Source: Bacteroidota bacterium (GTDB lineage Bacteria > Bacteroidota > Bacteroidia > B-17B0 > Aurantibacillaceae). From it: a DNA stretch of 64,000 bases. Below the pieces are notes generated by a model. The model searched no databases. It saw only the letters and a program-made list of their open reading frames with translations, and was not told where the DNA came from. Made by a program: the position numbers and the translations under genes. Where the stretch lies: contig JAUXTT010000017.1 in assembly GCA_030684395.1 (NCBI GenBank), positions 248,001 through 312,000 of the forward strand, written 5' to 3'. Positions 27,601-37,800 of this stretch are shown here, one piece after another. Every line of letters begins with the position of its first letter. Positions within the stretch are counted from its first letter, which is position 1.

Positions 27601-30600
27601 TTCCTCCGCCTACAGTAGCAAAAGCCCCTCCATCACAAATTGGAGGATAAGGTGGTGCATAATTACAAGTGATATCTGTTTTTGTAACACTTAAAGTCAG
27701 AGCAGGCGGTGCCGTTAAAACTACTTGCTCCTGATCAGTACATCCATTATTGTCAGTAACTGTCAATGTATATGTTCCAGCATCCAAATTAATATTATTT
27801 GCTCCAACAAATGAGTTACTCCATGTATATGTATAATTAGCAGTTCCTCCGCTTGCTGACCCTTGAGCAAATGCATCATTTGTATTAAAACAACTTTCAT
27901 TTCCTGAAGTTAAAATAGCTGCAACCAATTGCGTTGGTTCCGTTATGGTTGTGCTGGAGGTTGCCGTACAATTATTAGCATCAGTAATGTTTACTGTATA
28001 AGAGCCTGCACATAATCCTGAAGCGGTTTGTGTTGTTTGTCCACCGGTCCAGGTATATTGTATGGGCAATGTAGCATTTCCTATTATTGCTGCTGCTGAG
28101 CCAATACACTGGTTAAAACAACTTAAATTAACGGTAGTAATACTTGCGGTTAAAGCAGGGGGATCTACAAGGTTTATGGATGTTGTTGCAGTACATCCAT
28201 TTGCATCTGTAACAATTACATTATATGGACCTGCACTTAAGCCCGTTGCATTCGCACTTAGCTGAGCAGGTATTGTTGTCCAGGAATATGAATAGCCTGC
28301 ACCCGGGGTTCCGCCTAATGCACCGGCTGTTCCTGTACCGTTATTTCCACCGTTACATTTTGGGTCCACACCTGAGGCATTTGCTATAAGTAAAGTCGGT
28401 TCGGTAATAGTAACACCTGTTGAGGCGACACAACCATTTTGATCTGTTGCGGATACAGTATAAATGCCAGCACATAAATTTGTAGCACTTGTTGTAACTG
28501 ATCCATTTTGCCATGCGTAGGTATAAGGGCCAATTCCTCCAACAACATTTACGGTTGCCGTTCCATCGCAACCTCCATTACAAAGAACATTTGTTGAAGC
28601 GGTTATTGTTGCAACAGGCCCTGCAAGGTCTGTTATTGTAACAGGATATGCCTGAGTACAATTATTATTATCTTTAATCGTAATTGTATAAGTACCTGCA
28701 GCTAAATTTGTGAAATCCCCCGGATTAATAAAAGCACCTGCATTTAGTGCAAAAGAATAGGTTCCTGCACCACCCGATCCCGTAACTGAAATAGATCCAT
28801 CTGATTGATTACAGTGTGAACTTGCGACAACAGGTGTTATAGTAAGAAGTGTTGGTTCGGTTATGGTTCTTGTTCCGGTAACAGTACATCCATGCGCATC
28901 TGTAACTGTTAAAGAATACGTTCCAATCGGAAGTGAACTAATATTAGCAGTTGCACCAACAAATGGTGACCAAACATAATTATAACTTAAAGTTCCTCCG
29001 TTTACTGTAGCACTAATAGTTCCATCATTACCACCATTACAACTTACATTCGTTGATACAAATGTTAATGTTAAAGGCAATGGTTCCGTAACTGCAGCAT
29101 TTGCTGTAGCTGTGCAGCCAAAGTTATCTGTAATATTAACAGTATATGTTCCCGTAGTTAATCCTGAAGCTGTAGCTGCATTGCCACCACTTGGTGTCCA
29201 GGTATAAGAATAAGAAGTTGCTGCCGTTGCACTCATTGACACCGTTATGCTTCCATCACTTCCTCCATTACAACTAACCTGAGTAACAGATGAGATTGTT
29301 GCAGTACCACCAGGGGTAATACCAATTGCAGTGTTTCCTGTGGCAGTACAATTATTGGCATCCGTTACAGTAACCGAATAATTTCCTGCAACAACACCAA
29401 TTGTTGTTGCCCCTGTGCCACCTGCAGGAGTCCAGGCATAAGTGTAACCTCCGGTTCCTCCTGCTGCTGTTGCTGTTGCTGTTCCATTAGCAGCAGTACA
29501 ATTTGCATTAACAGAAGACATTACAACTGAAACCACGGTAGGTTGACTTAAAGTAACCGGAACAGGGAAAGTACATCCATTGTTATCCCTTACTGTAACT
29601 GTATATACTCCCGCTGTTAAACCTGTAAATGCACCGCTGGCTCCAAAAGCACCACCATTTAATGAATACTGGTATGCAGGTGTTCCGTTTAAACCTCCTA
29701 CTGTTAAAGAACCATTTGTGCCGGCATTACACAACGGATCTGCTTGTGTAATGATAGACCCTGTCAAAAGTGTAGGCTGAGTAATACTTACTGTTTGAGT
29801 TGCGCTACAAGTGGCCGCATCTATTACAGTTACAGTATAGGTTCCGAGTGCAAGGTTGGTAAATATCCCCGTAAGATTTGAAGTCCCGGTATTTAATGTA
29901 TAAGTAAACCCGCCTGCACCTCCGGCAGCTGTAAAGGTTGCTGTACCATCGGAACCTCCATTGCAACTCACATTTGTTTGGGCTGTTAAGACAACCGTTG
30001 GAGCTCCAACGTTTCCAACTGTAATAGTATTAGTTACTAAACAATTGTTTGCATCCTTAACTGTAACGGTATAAGTAGCGGGCAACAATGAATTAAACGA
30101 AGTACTCGCCTGATAAGTTGTTCCACCATCAATAGAATACTGAAAAGCTGAAGTACCGCCGGTAACTGCCCCCACTGTAATCACACCGTTGGCGGCACCA
30201 CAATTTGCAGGTGTTTGTGTTAATGCAACTGCAGTTGGTCCTGCTGTATTTCCAATCACAGGATTTACAGTAAGCAAACATCCATTAGCATCTGATACTG
30301 TTATTGTATGAGTTCCCGCTGCAAGGTTGGTATAGTTTGTAGTTGTTGTAAAAGCTCCGGCTAAATCCAATTGGAAAGTAATAGTAGGTGTACCTCCTGT
30401 TGTGGCACCAACGTTTAATGATCCATTTGTATTACCGCAAGTAGAATTGGTTGGAGTAACAACCTGTGCTGTTGGGCCAGGAGTATTTGCCACTGCAACT
30501 GTTTGCGAGAACTGACATCCGTTTGCATCCTGCACTAAAACAGTATGTGTGGTTGCGGATAAATTTATAAAACCAGTTCCGGCCTGTAAAGCCCCACCAT

Positions 30601-33600
30601 CAATAGAGTATTGGAAAGAAGTTGATCCGGAAGTTGTAACCGCACCAACAGTAACAGATCCGTTGTTATTTCCACAAGTGGAATTTGTTGGAGTTAATAC
30701 AACAGCCGTTGGACCGGGTGTATCTGCAACTGTTGCGGTTGTAGTAAAAGTACAACCTTTTGAGTCTCTTACAATCACATTATAAGTACCTGCCGTAATA
30801 GTATAAGAAGTTGTTGCTGAGAAACCACCACCATTAAATGAGAATGTATATGGTCCGGTTCCGCCTGTAGTTGCTCCAATTGTTACAACACCATTTGGAT
30901 TTCCACAAGTAGAGTTTGTAGTTGAAGTGGCTTGAGCCGTTGGAGGTAAACTTGGATCAACCGTAATGGTTGTAGCAAAAACACAGCCATTAGCATCTCT
31001 CACAGATACCGGATAAGTTCCTGCTGCAATACCCGTATAATTTGTTGTTCCGGTAAATCCGCTTCCGTTAAAATCGTACACAAACGGGCCGGTTCCCCCG
31101 GTGACTACTCCAATCGTAACGGTTCCATTATTTGGAGCACAATCTGAAGGAGTGCTGGTAACCGCAAGAGCTGTTGGACCAACATTACTTGCTACTGCAA
31201 CCGTTTCTGTATATTGACAACCATTTCCATCCTGAACAATCACAGTGTGTGTTGTTGCTGTTTGACCTGTATAAAGAGTTGTTGCATTAAATGCTCCTCC
31301 ATCAAAAGAATAAGTCATTGCTCCTGCTCCACCTGTAACCGCTCCAATTGTTACAGAACCATTACTTGCACCACAATTTGCAGGCGCCGTAGTAAGTACC
31401 ACATCTGTTGGACCACTAGAAGAAGTTACAGTTGTTGTTTGAGTAAAAGTACATCCGTTTACATCTCGTACGGTCACAGTATAAGTTCCTGCAGCTAAAT
31501 TAGTAATTGGAGAAGTCGCTGTAAATGGTCCTGCGTTAAATGAAAAAGTATTTCCGCCACCGCCGCCCGTAACAGCTCCAATTGTTATTTGACCATTACT
31601 GGATCCACAATTGGCAGGTGCCGGGGTCAAAACTAAATTAGTTGGGCCGGGGTTATTTGCTACTGTAACAGTTGTGGTATATGTACATCCAAAATTATCT
31701 GTTACTCCGGCATTATAAGTACCGGGCAATAAATTAGTATAGGTGGTAGTTGAAGAGTAAGCTCCACCATTAAATGAATAAGTATATGCTGCCGAACCAC
31801 CTGTTGTAGCTCCAAAAACTATTTGACCGGTTGCTGTTCCACAATTAGCACTTGTTGGTGTGATTGTTTGAGCCGTTGGCCCACCTGCATTTGCAACTAC
31901 AATGTTTTCCGTATAAGTACAGTTATTTCCGTCGGTTACAACAATGGTATATGTGGCCGGTGCCATTGACCCAAAAGTTCCGGCAGCAGTTGCTGCTCCA
32001 TTAATTGTGTATAAATAGGTCGCAACCCCACCTGTAACAGCTCCTATTGTTACTGATCCGTCGGCCTGAGAACAATGTGCCGTTGCTGAACTCAAAGCAA
32101 GATCGGTTGGGCCCGGGATATTAGTTAACGTAAATTGAGTGGTAGTAGTACATGTGGTACCATTTCTTACAGAAACAGTATAAGTTCCGGGACCTAAATT
32201 AGTATAACTTGTAGTAGCTGAATAAGCCCCTCCGTTAAATGAATAAGTAGTTCCGGGGCCTGTAATATTAATAGCACCATTATTTAATCCGCAGGTAGGT
32301 TGAGTTAAAGTTGCAGTAGGTGTAGCAGGCATTGGATTCACAGTAATAGCTGCTGTAAAAGTATTAGAACAGGTACCTGATGTTATGGTTAATGAAACCG
32401 TATATGTTGCTGCTGCTGCGTAAGTATGTGTTTGAGCTCCGGTTGCAGTTGTAGCTGCCGGGTTTGTCCCGTCGCCAAAATCAAAATCATAAGTAGTTGT
32501 ACCGGCTACAATTGAGCCCGCTGTGGATCCTGTTGTAAGAGGTGTAAAGGAATAGTTATTTCCTGTTAAACACTGGGCTGCCGGAGGCGTGAAACTTGCC
32601 ACAACAGAACCTGTTGCCGTGAGTGTAGTTGTGAACGTTCTTGTACAATTGTTAGCATCACGAATAAAAACCGTATATGTTCCTGCTGCTTGACCCGTAT
32701 AATTTTGATTTGCCGTTACGTTTGTAGATACATAAGTTGAACCATTATCAAGAGAAATATCATATGGACTGGTTCCACCAGAAAGAGCAGTAACAGCAAT
32801 TGAACCCGCTGCAGTGCAAGTTGGATTAGTTGGAGTAACTGTTGCTGCTATTTGAGTTGGTTGTGTTACTGTAACAGTAACCGTTTGTAAACAAGATGAA
32901 ACATCAATTACATCTACAGTATACGTTCCTGCCGCCAAACCGGTAACGTTACTTGCTCCCGCAACACCCGTACTGTTGTTTGTATAACCTGCGGGACCCG
33001 ACCAATTGTATGTATAAGGTCCATTAGCCCCTACCGGAGTTGCTGTTGCAGTACCATTAGTTCCTCCAAAACAACTGACCGGAGTTGCGGCAATTGTAGG
33101 CGGACAACATGCAGTAGCTGCAATAAAATTTGTGGGAGGATCTCCACCACAACCTGCATCATCCCAACCACCTGATTCACCATCACCACTGGTATTAACA
33201 GAAACATTCAAACTTGCCCCCGGGTTACAGGCAACCGCTGTGGTAATAGACCAGCAAAAATTCCATTCGCCGGCAGGTATATTGTATACGGTTGTTGTGT
33301 TTCCGGCAGGTATTGGATCACCAAAATTATTTCCCGGATTATTAACTGCACCTGTATTATAATAAAATCCAGCGGGCCATACTACATCATCTCCTGTAGG
33401 AACAGTTCCTAATGTTGCTGTAGTTCCTCCGGGATAGTATGCCCATGCTCCGCTTCCACCATAAGATCCGGGAGCAGTAGTGGTTAAAGACCCTAAATCC
33501 CATCCATTTCCAAAAGTCATTTGAACACCATGCAACCAATTAGTAAGCGTTTGTTGCCACTGATCAATATGGAAACAAAAGCTAACTGCTGTGCCTGGTA

Positions 33601-34180
33601 CATAAGTTCCGTTTACAGGTAATGGATTTACTGTTAATGTTCCGTTTCTAAAACAGTCGTTACAATCAATATCATTATCAATATTAATGGTGAAACTATT
33701 ATCTGTTCCGGTAGCATTACTTCCACTAACCTGAAGATAGTATGTTTGCCCTGCATTCATCTGCTCCATCACAATCGAGCCATCTGTACTACAACCAACA
33801 GCTTGTAAATTATTACACGCTCCCGTCCAAACACCGAAGTTTGCACTTGCAAATCCTGTTATATTAATATTCACAATACTCCCCGTTGGAACAAAAGAGT
33901 ACCAAACATCTAACGCAGGTCCTGCCTGATCATTAAATAACGTTCCTTCACAATCTAAGATTGATTGGTATGTGTTTCCATTTCCTTGTAATGAAGGTGT
34001 GGCTCCAACTGTTGTTTGACCAGCGAATGTTAATGTAGCCCCGTCCTGCAACCCGCCAGCACAAGCGCCAGGTGTCGGTAATGTTCCCATTGCCGTAGGT
34101 GTTGCACACTCGTCGTTTGCAGGCTGCGCAAATATTTTTATTGATGATAAAAAAACGAAAATGAATATAATATTCTTCAT
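24629..34180 (-). CDS. Giant SprB-repeat adhesin (3183 aa) with T9SS type B domain
   Basis: Signal peptide (ends near FAQ), an N-terminal domain with DVWYSFVPTG of a kind seen in Bacteroidota surface proteins, then a Trp/Gly-rich domain to about residue 360. By eye I count 29 SprB-type repeats of 75-80 residues (pattern C..xNG, GGTxxYxYS, AGTYTVTVxDxNGC), with one PKD domain after unit 2. The C-terminus has two Ig-like units, two PKD domains and a CHU_C sorting domain (VPNAFSPNEDGKN, FDRWGEIIF, GWDGKVNG). SprB is the mobile gliding adhesin of Flavobacterium; surface adhesion is the best guess, gliding is unproven. It starts one base after the small secreted protein and is collinear with the 4145-residue paralogue upstream, lacking two copies of a six-unit super-repeat. 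Confidence 0.93.
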   Translation of the reverse strand: MKNIIFIFVFLSSIKIFAQPANDECATPTAMGTLPTPGACAGGLQDGATLTFAGQTTVGATPSLQGNGNTYQSILDCEGTLFNDQAGPALDVWYSFVPTGSIVNINITGFASANFGVWTGACNNLQAVGCSTDGSIVMEQMNAGQTYYLQVSGSNATGTDNSFTINIDNDIDCNDCFRNGTLTVNPLPVNGTYVPGTAVSFCFHIDQWQQTLTNWLHGVQMTFGNGWDLGSLTTTAPGSYGGSGAWAYYPGGTTATLGTVPTGDDVVWPAGFYYNTGAVNNPGNNFGDPIPAGNTTTVYNIPAGEWNFCWSITTAVACNPGASLNVSVNTSGDGESGGWDDAGCGGDPPTNFIAATACCPPTIAATPVSCFGGTNGTATATPVGANGPYTYNWSGPAGYTNNSTGVAGASNVTGLAAGTYTVDVIDVSSCLQTVTVTVTQPTQIAATVTPTNPTCTAAGSIAVTALSGGTSPYDISLDNGSTYVSTNVTANQNYTGQAAGTYTVFIRDANNCTRTFTTTLTATGSVVASFTPPAAQCLTGNNYSFTPLTTGSTAGSIVAGTTTYDFDFGDGTNPAATTATGAQTHTYAAAATYTVSLTITSGTCSNTFTAAITVNPMPATPTATLTQPTCGLNNGAINITGPGTTYSFNGGAYSATTSYTNLGPGTYTVSVRNGTTCTTTTQFTLTNIPGPTDLALSSATAHCSQADGSVTIGAVTGGVATYLYTINGAATAAGTFGSMAPATYTIVVTDGNNCTYTENIVVANAGGPTAQTITPTSANCGTATGQIVFGATTGGSAAYTYSFNGGAYSSTTTYTNLLPGTYNAGVTDNFGCTYTTTVTVANNPGPTNLVLTPAPANCGSSNGQITIGAVTGGGGGNTFSFNAGPFTATSPITNLAAGTYTVTVRDVNGCTFTQTTTVTSSSGPTDVVLTTAPANCGASNGSVTIGAVTGGAGAMTYSFDGGAFNATTLYTGQTATTHTVIVQDGNGCQYTETVAVASNVGPTALAVTSTPSDCAPNNGTVTIGVVTGGTGPFVYDFNGSGFTGTTNYTGIAAGTYPVSVRDANGCVFATTITVDPSLPPTAQATSTTNSTCGNPNGVVTIGATTGGTGPYTFSFNGGGFSATTSYTITAGTYNVIVRDSKGCTFTTTATVADTPGPTAVVLTPTNSTCGNNNGSVTVGAVTTSGSTSFQYSIDGGALQAGTGFINLSATTHTVLVQDANGCQFSQTVAVANTPGPTAQVVTPTNSTCGNTNGSLNVGATTGGTPTITFQLDLAGAFTTTTNYTNLAAGTHTITVSDANGCLLTVNPVIGNTAGPTAVALTQTPANCGAANGVITVGAVTGGTSAFQYSIDGGTTYQASTSFNSLLPATYTVTVKDANNCLVTNTITVGNVGAPTVVLTAQTNVSCNGGSDGTATFTAAGGAGGFTYTLNTGTSNLTGIFTNLALGTYTVTVIDAATCSATQTVSITQPTLLTGSIITQADPLCNAGTNGSLTVGGLNGTPAYQYSLNGGAFGASGAFTGLTAGVYTVTVRDNNGCTFPVPVTLSQPTVVSVVMSSVNANCTAANGTATATAAGGTGGYTYAWTPAGGTGATTIGVVAGNYSVTVTDANNCTATGNTAIGITPGGTATISSVTQVSCNGGSDGSITVSMSATAATSYSYTWTPSGGNAATASGLTTGTYTVNITDNFGCTATANAAVTEPLPLTLTFVSTNVSCNGGNDGTISATVNGGTLSYNYVWSPFVGATANISSLPIGTYSLTVTDAHGCTVTGTRTITEPTLLTITPVVASSHCNQSDGSISVTGSGGAGTYSFALNAGAFINPGDFTNLAAGTYTITIKDNNNCTQAYPVTITDLAGPVATITASTNVLCNGGCDGTATVNVVGGIGPYTYAWQNGSVTTSATNLCAGIYTVSATDQNGCVASTGVTITEPTLLIANASGVDPKCNGGNNGTGTAGALGGTPGAGYSYSWTTIPAQLSANATGLSAGPYNVIVTDANGCTATTSINLVDPPALTASITTVNLSCFNQCIGSAAAIIGNATLPIQYTWTGGQTTQTASGLCAGSYTVNITDANNCTATSSTTITEPTQLVAAILTSGNESCFNTNDAFAQGSASGGTANYTYTWSNSFVGANNINLDAGTYTLTVTDNNGCTDQEQVVLTAPPALTLSVTKTDITCNYAPPYPPICDGGAFATVGGGTGPYMYHWTPSQYTVNNPVTLCAGSHTVVVTDDNGCKDSTTIFINEPPEFTIALTADSSHCLFADGATNVVITGGATPHTIAWSNGVATPYNPGLVGGQYTIAVTDAIGCQVLSSTVVNDIDGPTVSVIDSTMITCFGANNGTALASVFGGTLPYQSLGWVETTQPGLSASNLPGGFATIAVYDSAGCFGGDQVFIMEPTDVVTGIVSYQDVTCYNLFNGSTVVQANGGFYDPSDASEINAYTISLYNPLQTQAGIAPNTSVNFAGLGVGPIGSSVTYTVMVTDMRGCKDSTTVIISQPQALVISNPTETDISCFGLSDGEISVTATGGTPVYSYNWTSTNVGFVNPGTPAISGLEAGSYTLSLVDFRGCTDNQIATIDEPTQVLLDSTVSTASCGLANGSATVIATGGTPGYTYLWNNVPNSVLSSANSLSANLYHCDVTDLNGCAIGIDVVVPNAAGPTEANMGTYSAKCFGQATGALDVDATGGTAPLVYTWTTAGGTQLVSGPVPNDSISGIMAGTYAVHVQDANGCFFNSVAVVAQPSQVILVASTDQTICYGDSTQISANVGGGTPPYSWTWTHNSIPVPALTSTSGSLSNGPHWVRPSYTTPLHTYGVMVVDVNGCIPIAGQTIDVTALPPIMMTAQSYTVCNNDLVSLSANATGGNTSAGGTITYSWTPGGMTDPNPTVTAQDDPDHQQIFTVTASDGCSKDTSVNHTIFINPTPTASLIGSNLAGCADLDVSFSGSGGAAFPNCVYEWSFGDNTEGFGALISHTYTTNGLQSTSYDVELTVTTPLGCVDVVTMPAYVTVYPNPIAAFTYNPLNTTEFDPLISFYDRSSLASTYEWNFGELTSLDNVSVLQNPTHNYEGPGLYDINLLVTSINGCVDDVTHQIYIEPEFAIYVPNAFSPNEDGKNESFFPQGIGIDEERFQMFIFDRWGEIIFQSNSLSKGWDGKVNGKSDPVQEDVYIWKIMAYDIKNNKHNLTGHVTVVR
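27452..28615 (-). other. SprB-like units 19-23, three with a second Cys pair
   Basis: Within the 3183-residue adhesin, units 19, 21 and 23 carry a second N-terminal Cys (CNGGCDG, CFNQCIG, PPICDG) and a matching Cys before the last strands (NLCAG, GLCAG, TLCAG). Units 20 and 22 have neither. The pattern suggests an additional disulfide in these units. Confidence 0.7.
30236..31642 (-). repeat. Single six-unit super-repeat block in the 3183-aa adhesin
   Basis: Units 6-11 (1407 bases). The order of unit types matches each of the three blocks in the 4145-residue adhesin: two units with GAVTGG cores, one with a CAPNNG start, then three with CGNxNG starts. Confidence 0.7.
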
Positions 34181-34181
34181 A

Positions 34182-34574
34182 TTACTTAACCGAATTTAGT
34201 TTAGATTGTTGCTTAGTTAATTTAGCGTGATGCATTGTCACGACGATTCCTTCATCTGAAATCTTAAATATCGGATACTTATCATCAGGCGCTGTGTCTT
34301 CAGCATATTGATACGCGTTTGCCACTATCCCCTTGCTTTTTAGGGTTTCCACAGAAATTAATTCTAATTCAAATCCATTTCTAAATTCGAGCATTACATT
34401 TTTGTTTTGCAACCTATACTTCTCAAAATCTACCTTTTCAATAGCCTTGGTATAGAATTCCAGTTTGCTATTATCCGACAGATTTTTAATAAAAAAACTT
34501 CCTTTATATGTTGTTTGAGACAATGTAATAAACGCACTTATTAAAAAGGCGCAGAGAAAAAATAATTTTTTCAT
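34182..34574 (-). CDS. Small secreted protein, first gene of adhesin module 2
   Basis: A 130-residue protein with a signal peptide (MKKLFFLCAFLISAFITLSQ). The mature part reads as strand (TYKGSFFIKN), helix (NSKLEFYTKAIEKVDF), strands (NVMLEFRNGFELELISV) and a further strand near the end (GIVVTMHH). There are no cysteines in the mature protein. I do not recognise a family. The giant adhesin begins one base after its stop codon. The other module also has a small secreted protein in this place, with a similar secondary-structure order but no clear identity by eye. A chaperone-like or surface-accessory role is inferred only from this repeated arrangement. Confidence 0.75.
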   Translation of the reverse strand: MKKLFFLCAFLISAFITLSQTTYKGSFFIKNLSDNSKLEFYTKAIEKVDFEKYRLQNKNVMLEFRNGFELELISVETLKSKGIVANAYQYAEDTAPDDKYPIFKISDEGIVVTMHHAKLTKQQSKLNSVK

Positions 34575-34628
34575 TCTTAATGTTTAGTTAACTTGTTTTC
34601 CAACTGATTTTTGAAAACACATAAGTAC

Positions 34629-34662
34629 CAAAAATAACAAAACAAATGTTAAAAACCTACAA
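34629..34662 (-). promoter_or_regulatory. Promoter of adhesin module 2
   Basis: On the minus strand: TTG (34662-34660), 23-base spacer, TATTTTTG (34636-34629), at the upper limit of the Bacteroidota spacing. The small-protein ATG is about 55 bases downstream. The 256-base gap also holds the terminator of module 1. Confidence 0.5.
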
Positions 34663-34784
34663 TATTATACATTAACTCATGTTCTTAGAACGTTTAATTT
34701 CCGATTAAAAACGGATTTTATCCGACGAACACATAATACTGATATATAAATTTCTCTTTTGCGATAACTAAATGGTAACAAAAA

Positions 34785-34808
34785 GGGCCTGCCTTTTTAG
34801 GCAAGCCC
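34785..34808 (-). terminator. Terminator after the 4145-aa adhesin
   Basis: A 9-base stem with one mismatch (GGGCTTGCC paired with GGCAGGCCC on the minus strand), a 6-base loop and a following T run, 22 bases after the stop codon. It separates the two adhesin modules. Confidence 0.75.
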
Positions 34809-34830
34809 TCATAAAAACCCTGTTTTCAAG

Positions 34831-37800
34831 TTATCTTACAACAGTAACATGCCCGGTTAAATTATGCTTATTCTTTTTTAAGTCATAAGCAAGAATCTTC
34901 CAAACATAAACATCTTCCTGCACAATAGTTGATTTTCCATTCGCTGTTCCATCCCAACCTTTGTTTAGGTCATTCGATTCGAAAATTAATTCGCCCCATC
35001 TGTTATAGATGTACATATGATATTTTTCATTACTAATACCTATTCCCTGTGGTCCGAATAACTCATTCTTAGTATCTTCGTTTGGAGTGAAGGCATTCGG
35101 CACATAGATGGCAAATTCCGGTTCTATATAGATCTGGTGTGTAACCTCGGCTGTACAGCCTTTATCAGTAGTTGTAACAAGGTTAACATCATAATATCCG
35201 GGGTTTAAATATGTATGCATAGGATCTACATCTGCTGAAGTATTGCTTAAAGAAACAAGTTCTCCAAAATTCCATGAATAAGTGTCTCCCAATAAACTCT
35301 GATTGTAGAAGTTTATAACAGGATCAAATTCCGTAGTATTTAAAGGATCAAAAGTAAATTCAGCAACCGGATTTGGATACACGGTAACGTAATTTGTCAT
35401 TGTTGCAGTATCTGAACAGCCTAATGGAGTCGTTACTGTTAATTCTACTGTATACATATCTGTTTGCAATCCCGTTGAAGTATAAGTGTGAGTCATTGCA
35501 GAATCAGAACCTGTTGTATTGTCACCAAACGACCAACCATAAGTACATCCCGGGAAGCCCAATCCACCTGAACCGGAGAAGGAAACTGCTAAATCTGCAC
35601 AGCCTTCAGTATTAATTCCGATCAGACTGGCATTAGGTGTAGGGTTTGAAGAAACGGTAATACTAATGTTTTCAGGAGTAGAACAACCATCGTCTACTGT
35701 AATATTATATACAGAAGGTAATGAACTGGTAACGGCAACCGTTGTTGAAGATGTAGCTCCGGTTTCGGTAAACACCGGTGAAGTGCCCCACGTATAGGTA
35801 TAAGGCGCTCCATCGCCTCCAACAGCAGACGCATTTAACGTTACTGATTCTCCCATACAGCCTGTTACTGCAGGTGCAGTGGCAGTAATTTTTGGAAGAA
35901 CCGTTATTGTGAATGTTTTTTGAATAGGTCCGCAATTGTTGGCATCATTAATTGATACTGTATATGGTTCAAAAATTGTTGAGCTCGTATTATTTGTAAA
36001 CGTTAAGTTGTGATTACCGCCGGTAGTAAATGTACTTGCTCCGGTTCCCGTCCAACTGTATGTGTATCCGGGTGTTCCATTTCCTCCAGTTGCAGAAACC
36101 CCGATTGTTTGTCCGTTACACACCGTTTGATCGGCACTTGTAGTTAAATACAATTGTAATGGCTGTGTGATAGTGGCAGTACCAATAACATCACATGATC
36201 CGGCAGGGTTTGTGAAAGTCTCCGTCACTACAACATTGTAGGTTCCAACACCAAGCCCGTTTACCAACTGGGTTTGCCCAACACTAGTTGATCCCTGCGT
36301 CCAATTGTAAGAAAAAGTACCGGCAGCCGAACCGGCCTTTGGATAAACAACTGCCATACCATCCAGTAAACCGAAACAAGAAATGTTTGTTACAGAAATA
36401 CTATCGATAGAAGGTGGTGGAATATCATTAACCGTTGCTGAAACAGGTTTTGTACATCCATGTGAATCGGTAATAATACAATTATAGGTTCCCGGTGCTG
36501 CTAAATTAGTTGCACTTGCACTTGTTTGCAATGGCGAAGTATTCCAGCTATAAGTGAATCCGGGCGATGCTCCTGACACAACAAGTGAAATAGAAGCGTT
36601 TGATTGTGTACAACGACTTGGTATAGTTGTAATATCAACTTTAAAAGAATCCGGTTGAGAAATATTATATGCAGAGTTAGCCAAACAACCATTTCCGTCC
36701 TCTACCTGAACAACATAAGTTGCCGGTACCAAATTTGTAACAACCGAACCAACATCTGCAGAATTAGGAGACCATGAGTATGTATAAGCCGGAGTACCAC
36801 CGGTTGGAGTTATGTTAATTGATCCATCACCTGCTCCATAACAATTTACGTTAATAGCTGAGTTTGTAATAATAACCAAAGGTAAAGGTTGAGTTATAGT
36901 TACGCTTTGTGAAGTAGGGCATCCATTTGCATCAGTTACATTACAAGTATATGTTCCGGCAGCAAGACCAACAGCCGTAGCTACTGTTTGTGCAGAAAGG
37001 TCTGTCCATTGATAAGTATAAGGTGTGGTTCCGCCATTCACTAACATGGTTGAATTACCGTTACTTAAACCGTTACATGTAACATGGTTTGTATTAGCAA
37101 TTAGTGAAACCAGTTCTGTTGGTTCTACAATTGGTACTGTAATTGAAGAAACACATCCTGCCGCATCAACCACCTGATAAACATTATTCCCGGGCCACAA
37201 TGCATTACCCGTTTGGTCCGGATTAGGCATTAATGTGGATGGCAACAACCACTCTTGTGCTGTGTAAGGTGTAGTTCCACCAACAACTCCAATCACACCG
37301 ATACCATTATTCAATCCAAAACAGGTTATATCTGTAGAGCTTGTTAAAGTTAATGTTGGAGCAGGGATGTCATTTACGTTTGCAACTGCATTTACTACAC
37401 AACCATTTCCATCTGTTACGTTAACGGAATAAACTCCACCGGCTAAATTTGTGTTAAGTGCAAAGGTTGAACCGTTGGTCCACAAATAACTAAATGGAGA
37501 TGTTCCACCAGATACCTGAACTTGAGCTGATCCGTTACTTTGACCACAGAAGTTATTTCCGTTTACAACAGTCGAAGCAATCAATTCAGACGGCTCTGTT
37601 ATAACTGTTGTTGCAGTTTGAGAACATCCATTTGCGTCGGTAATGGTTACGGTATGTGTACCATCGCATAAAGCTGTTGGATTAAATACAGAAGCTAATG
37701 ATGGTTGCCACACAAAATTATAAGGTGCAGTTCCGCCACTAAAATTAGCTGTTGCAGTTCCATCACATAAATTATAACAGGTAGCATTCGTACTCGCCAC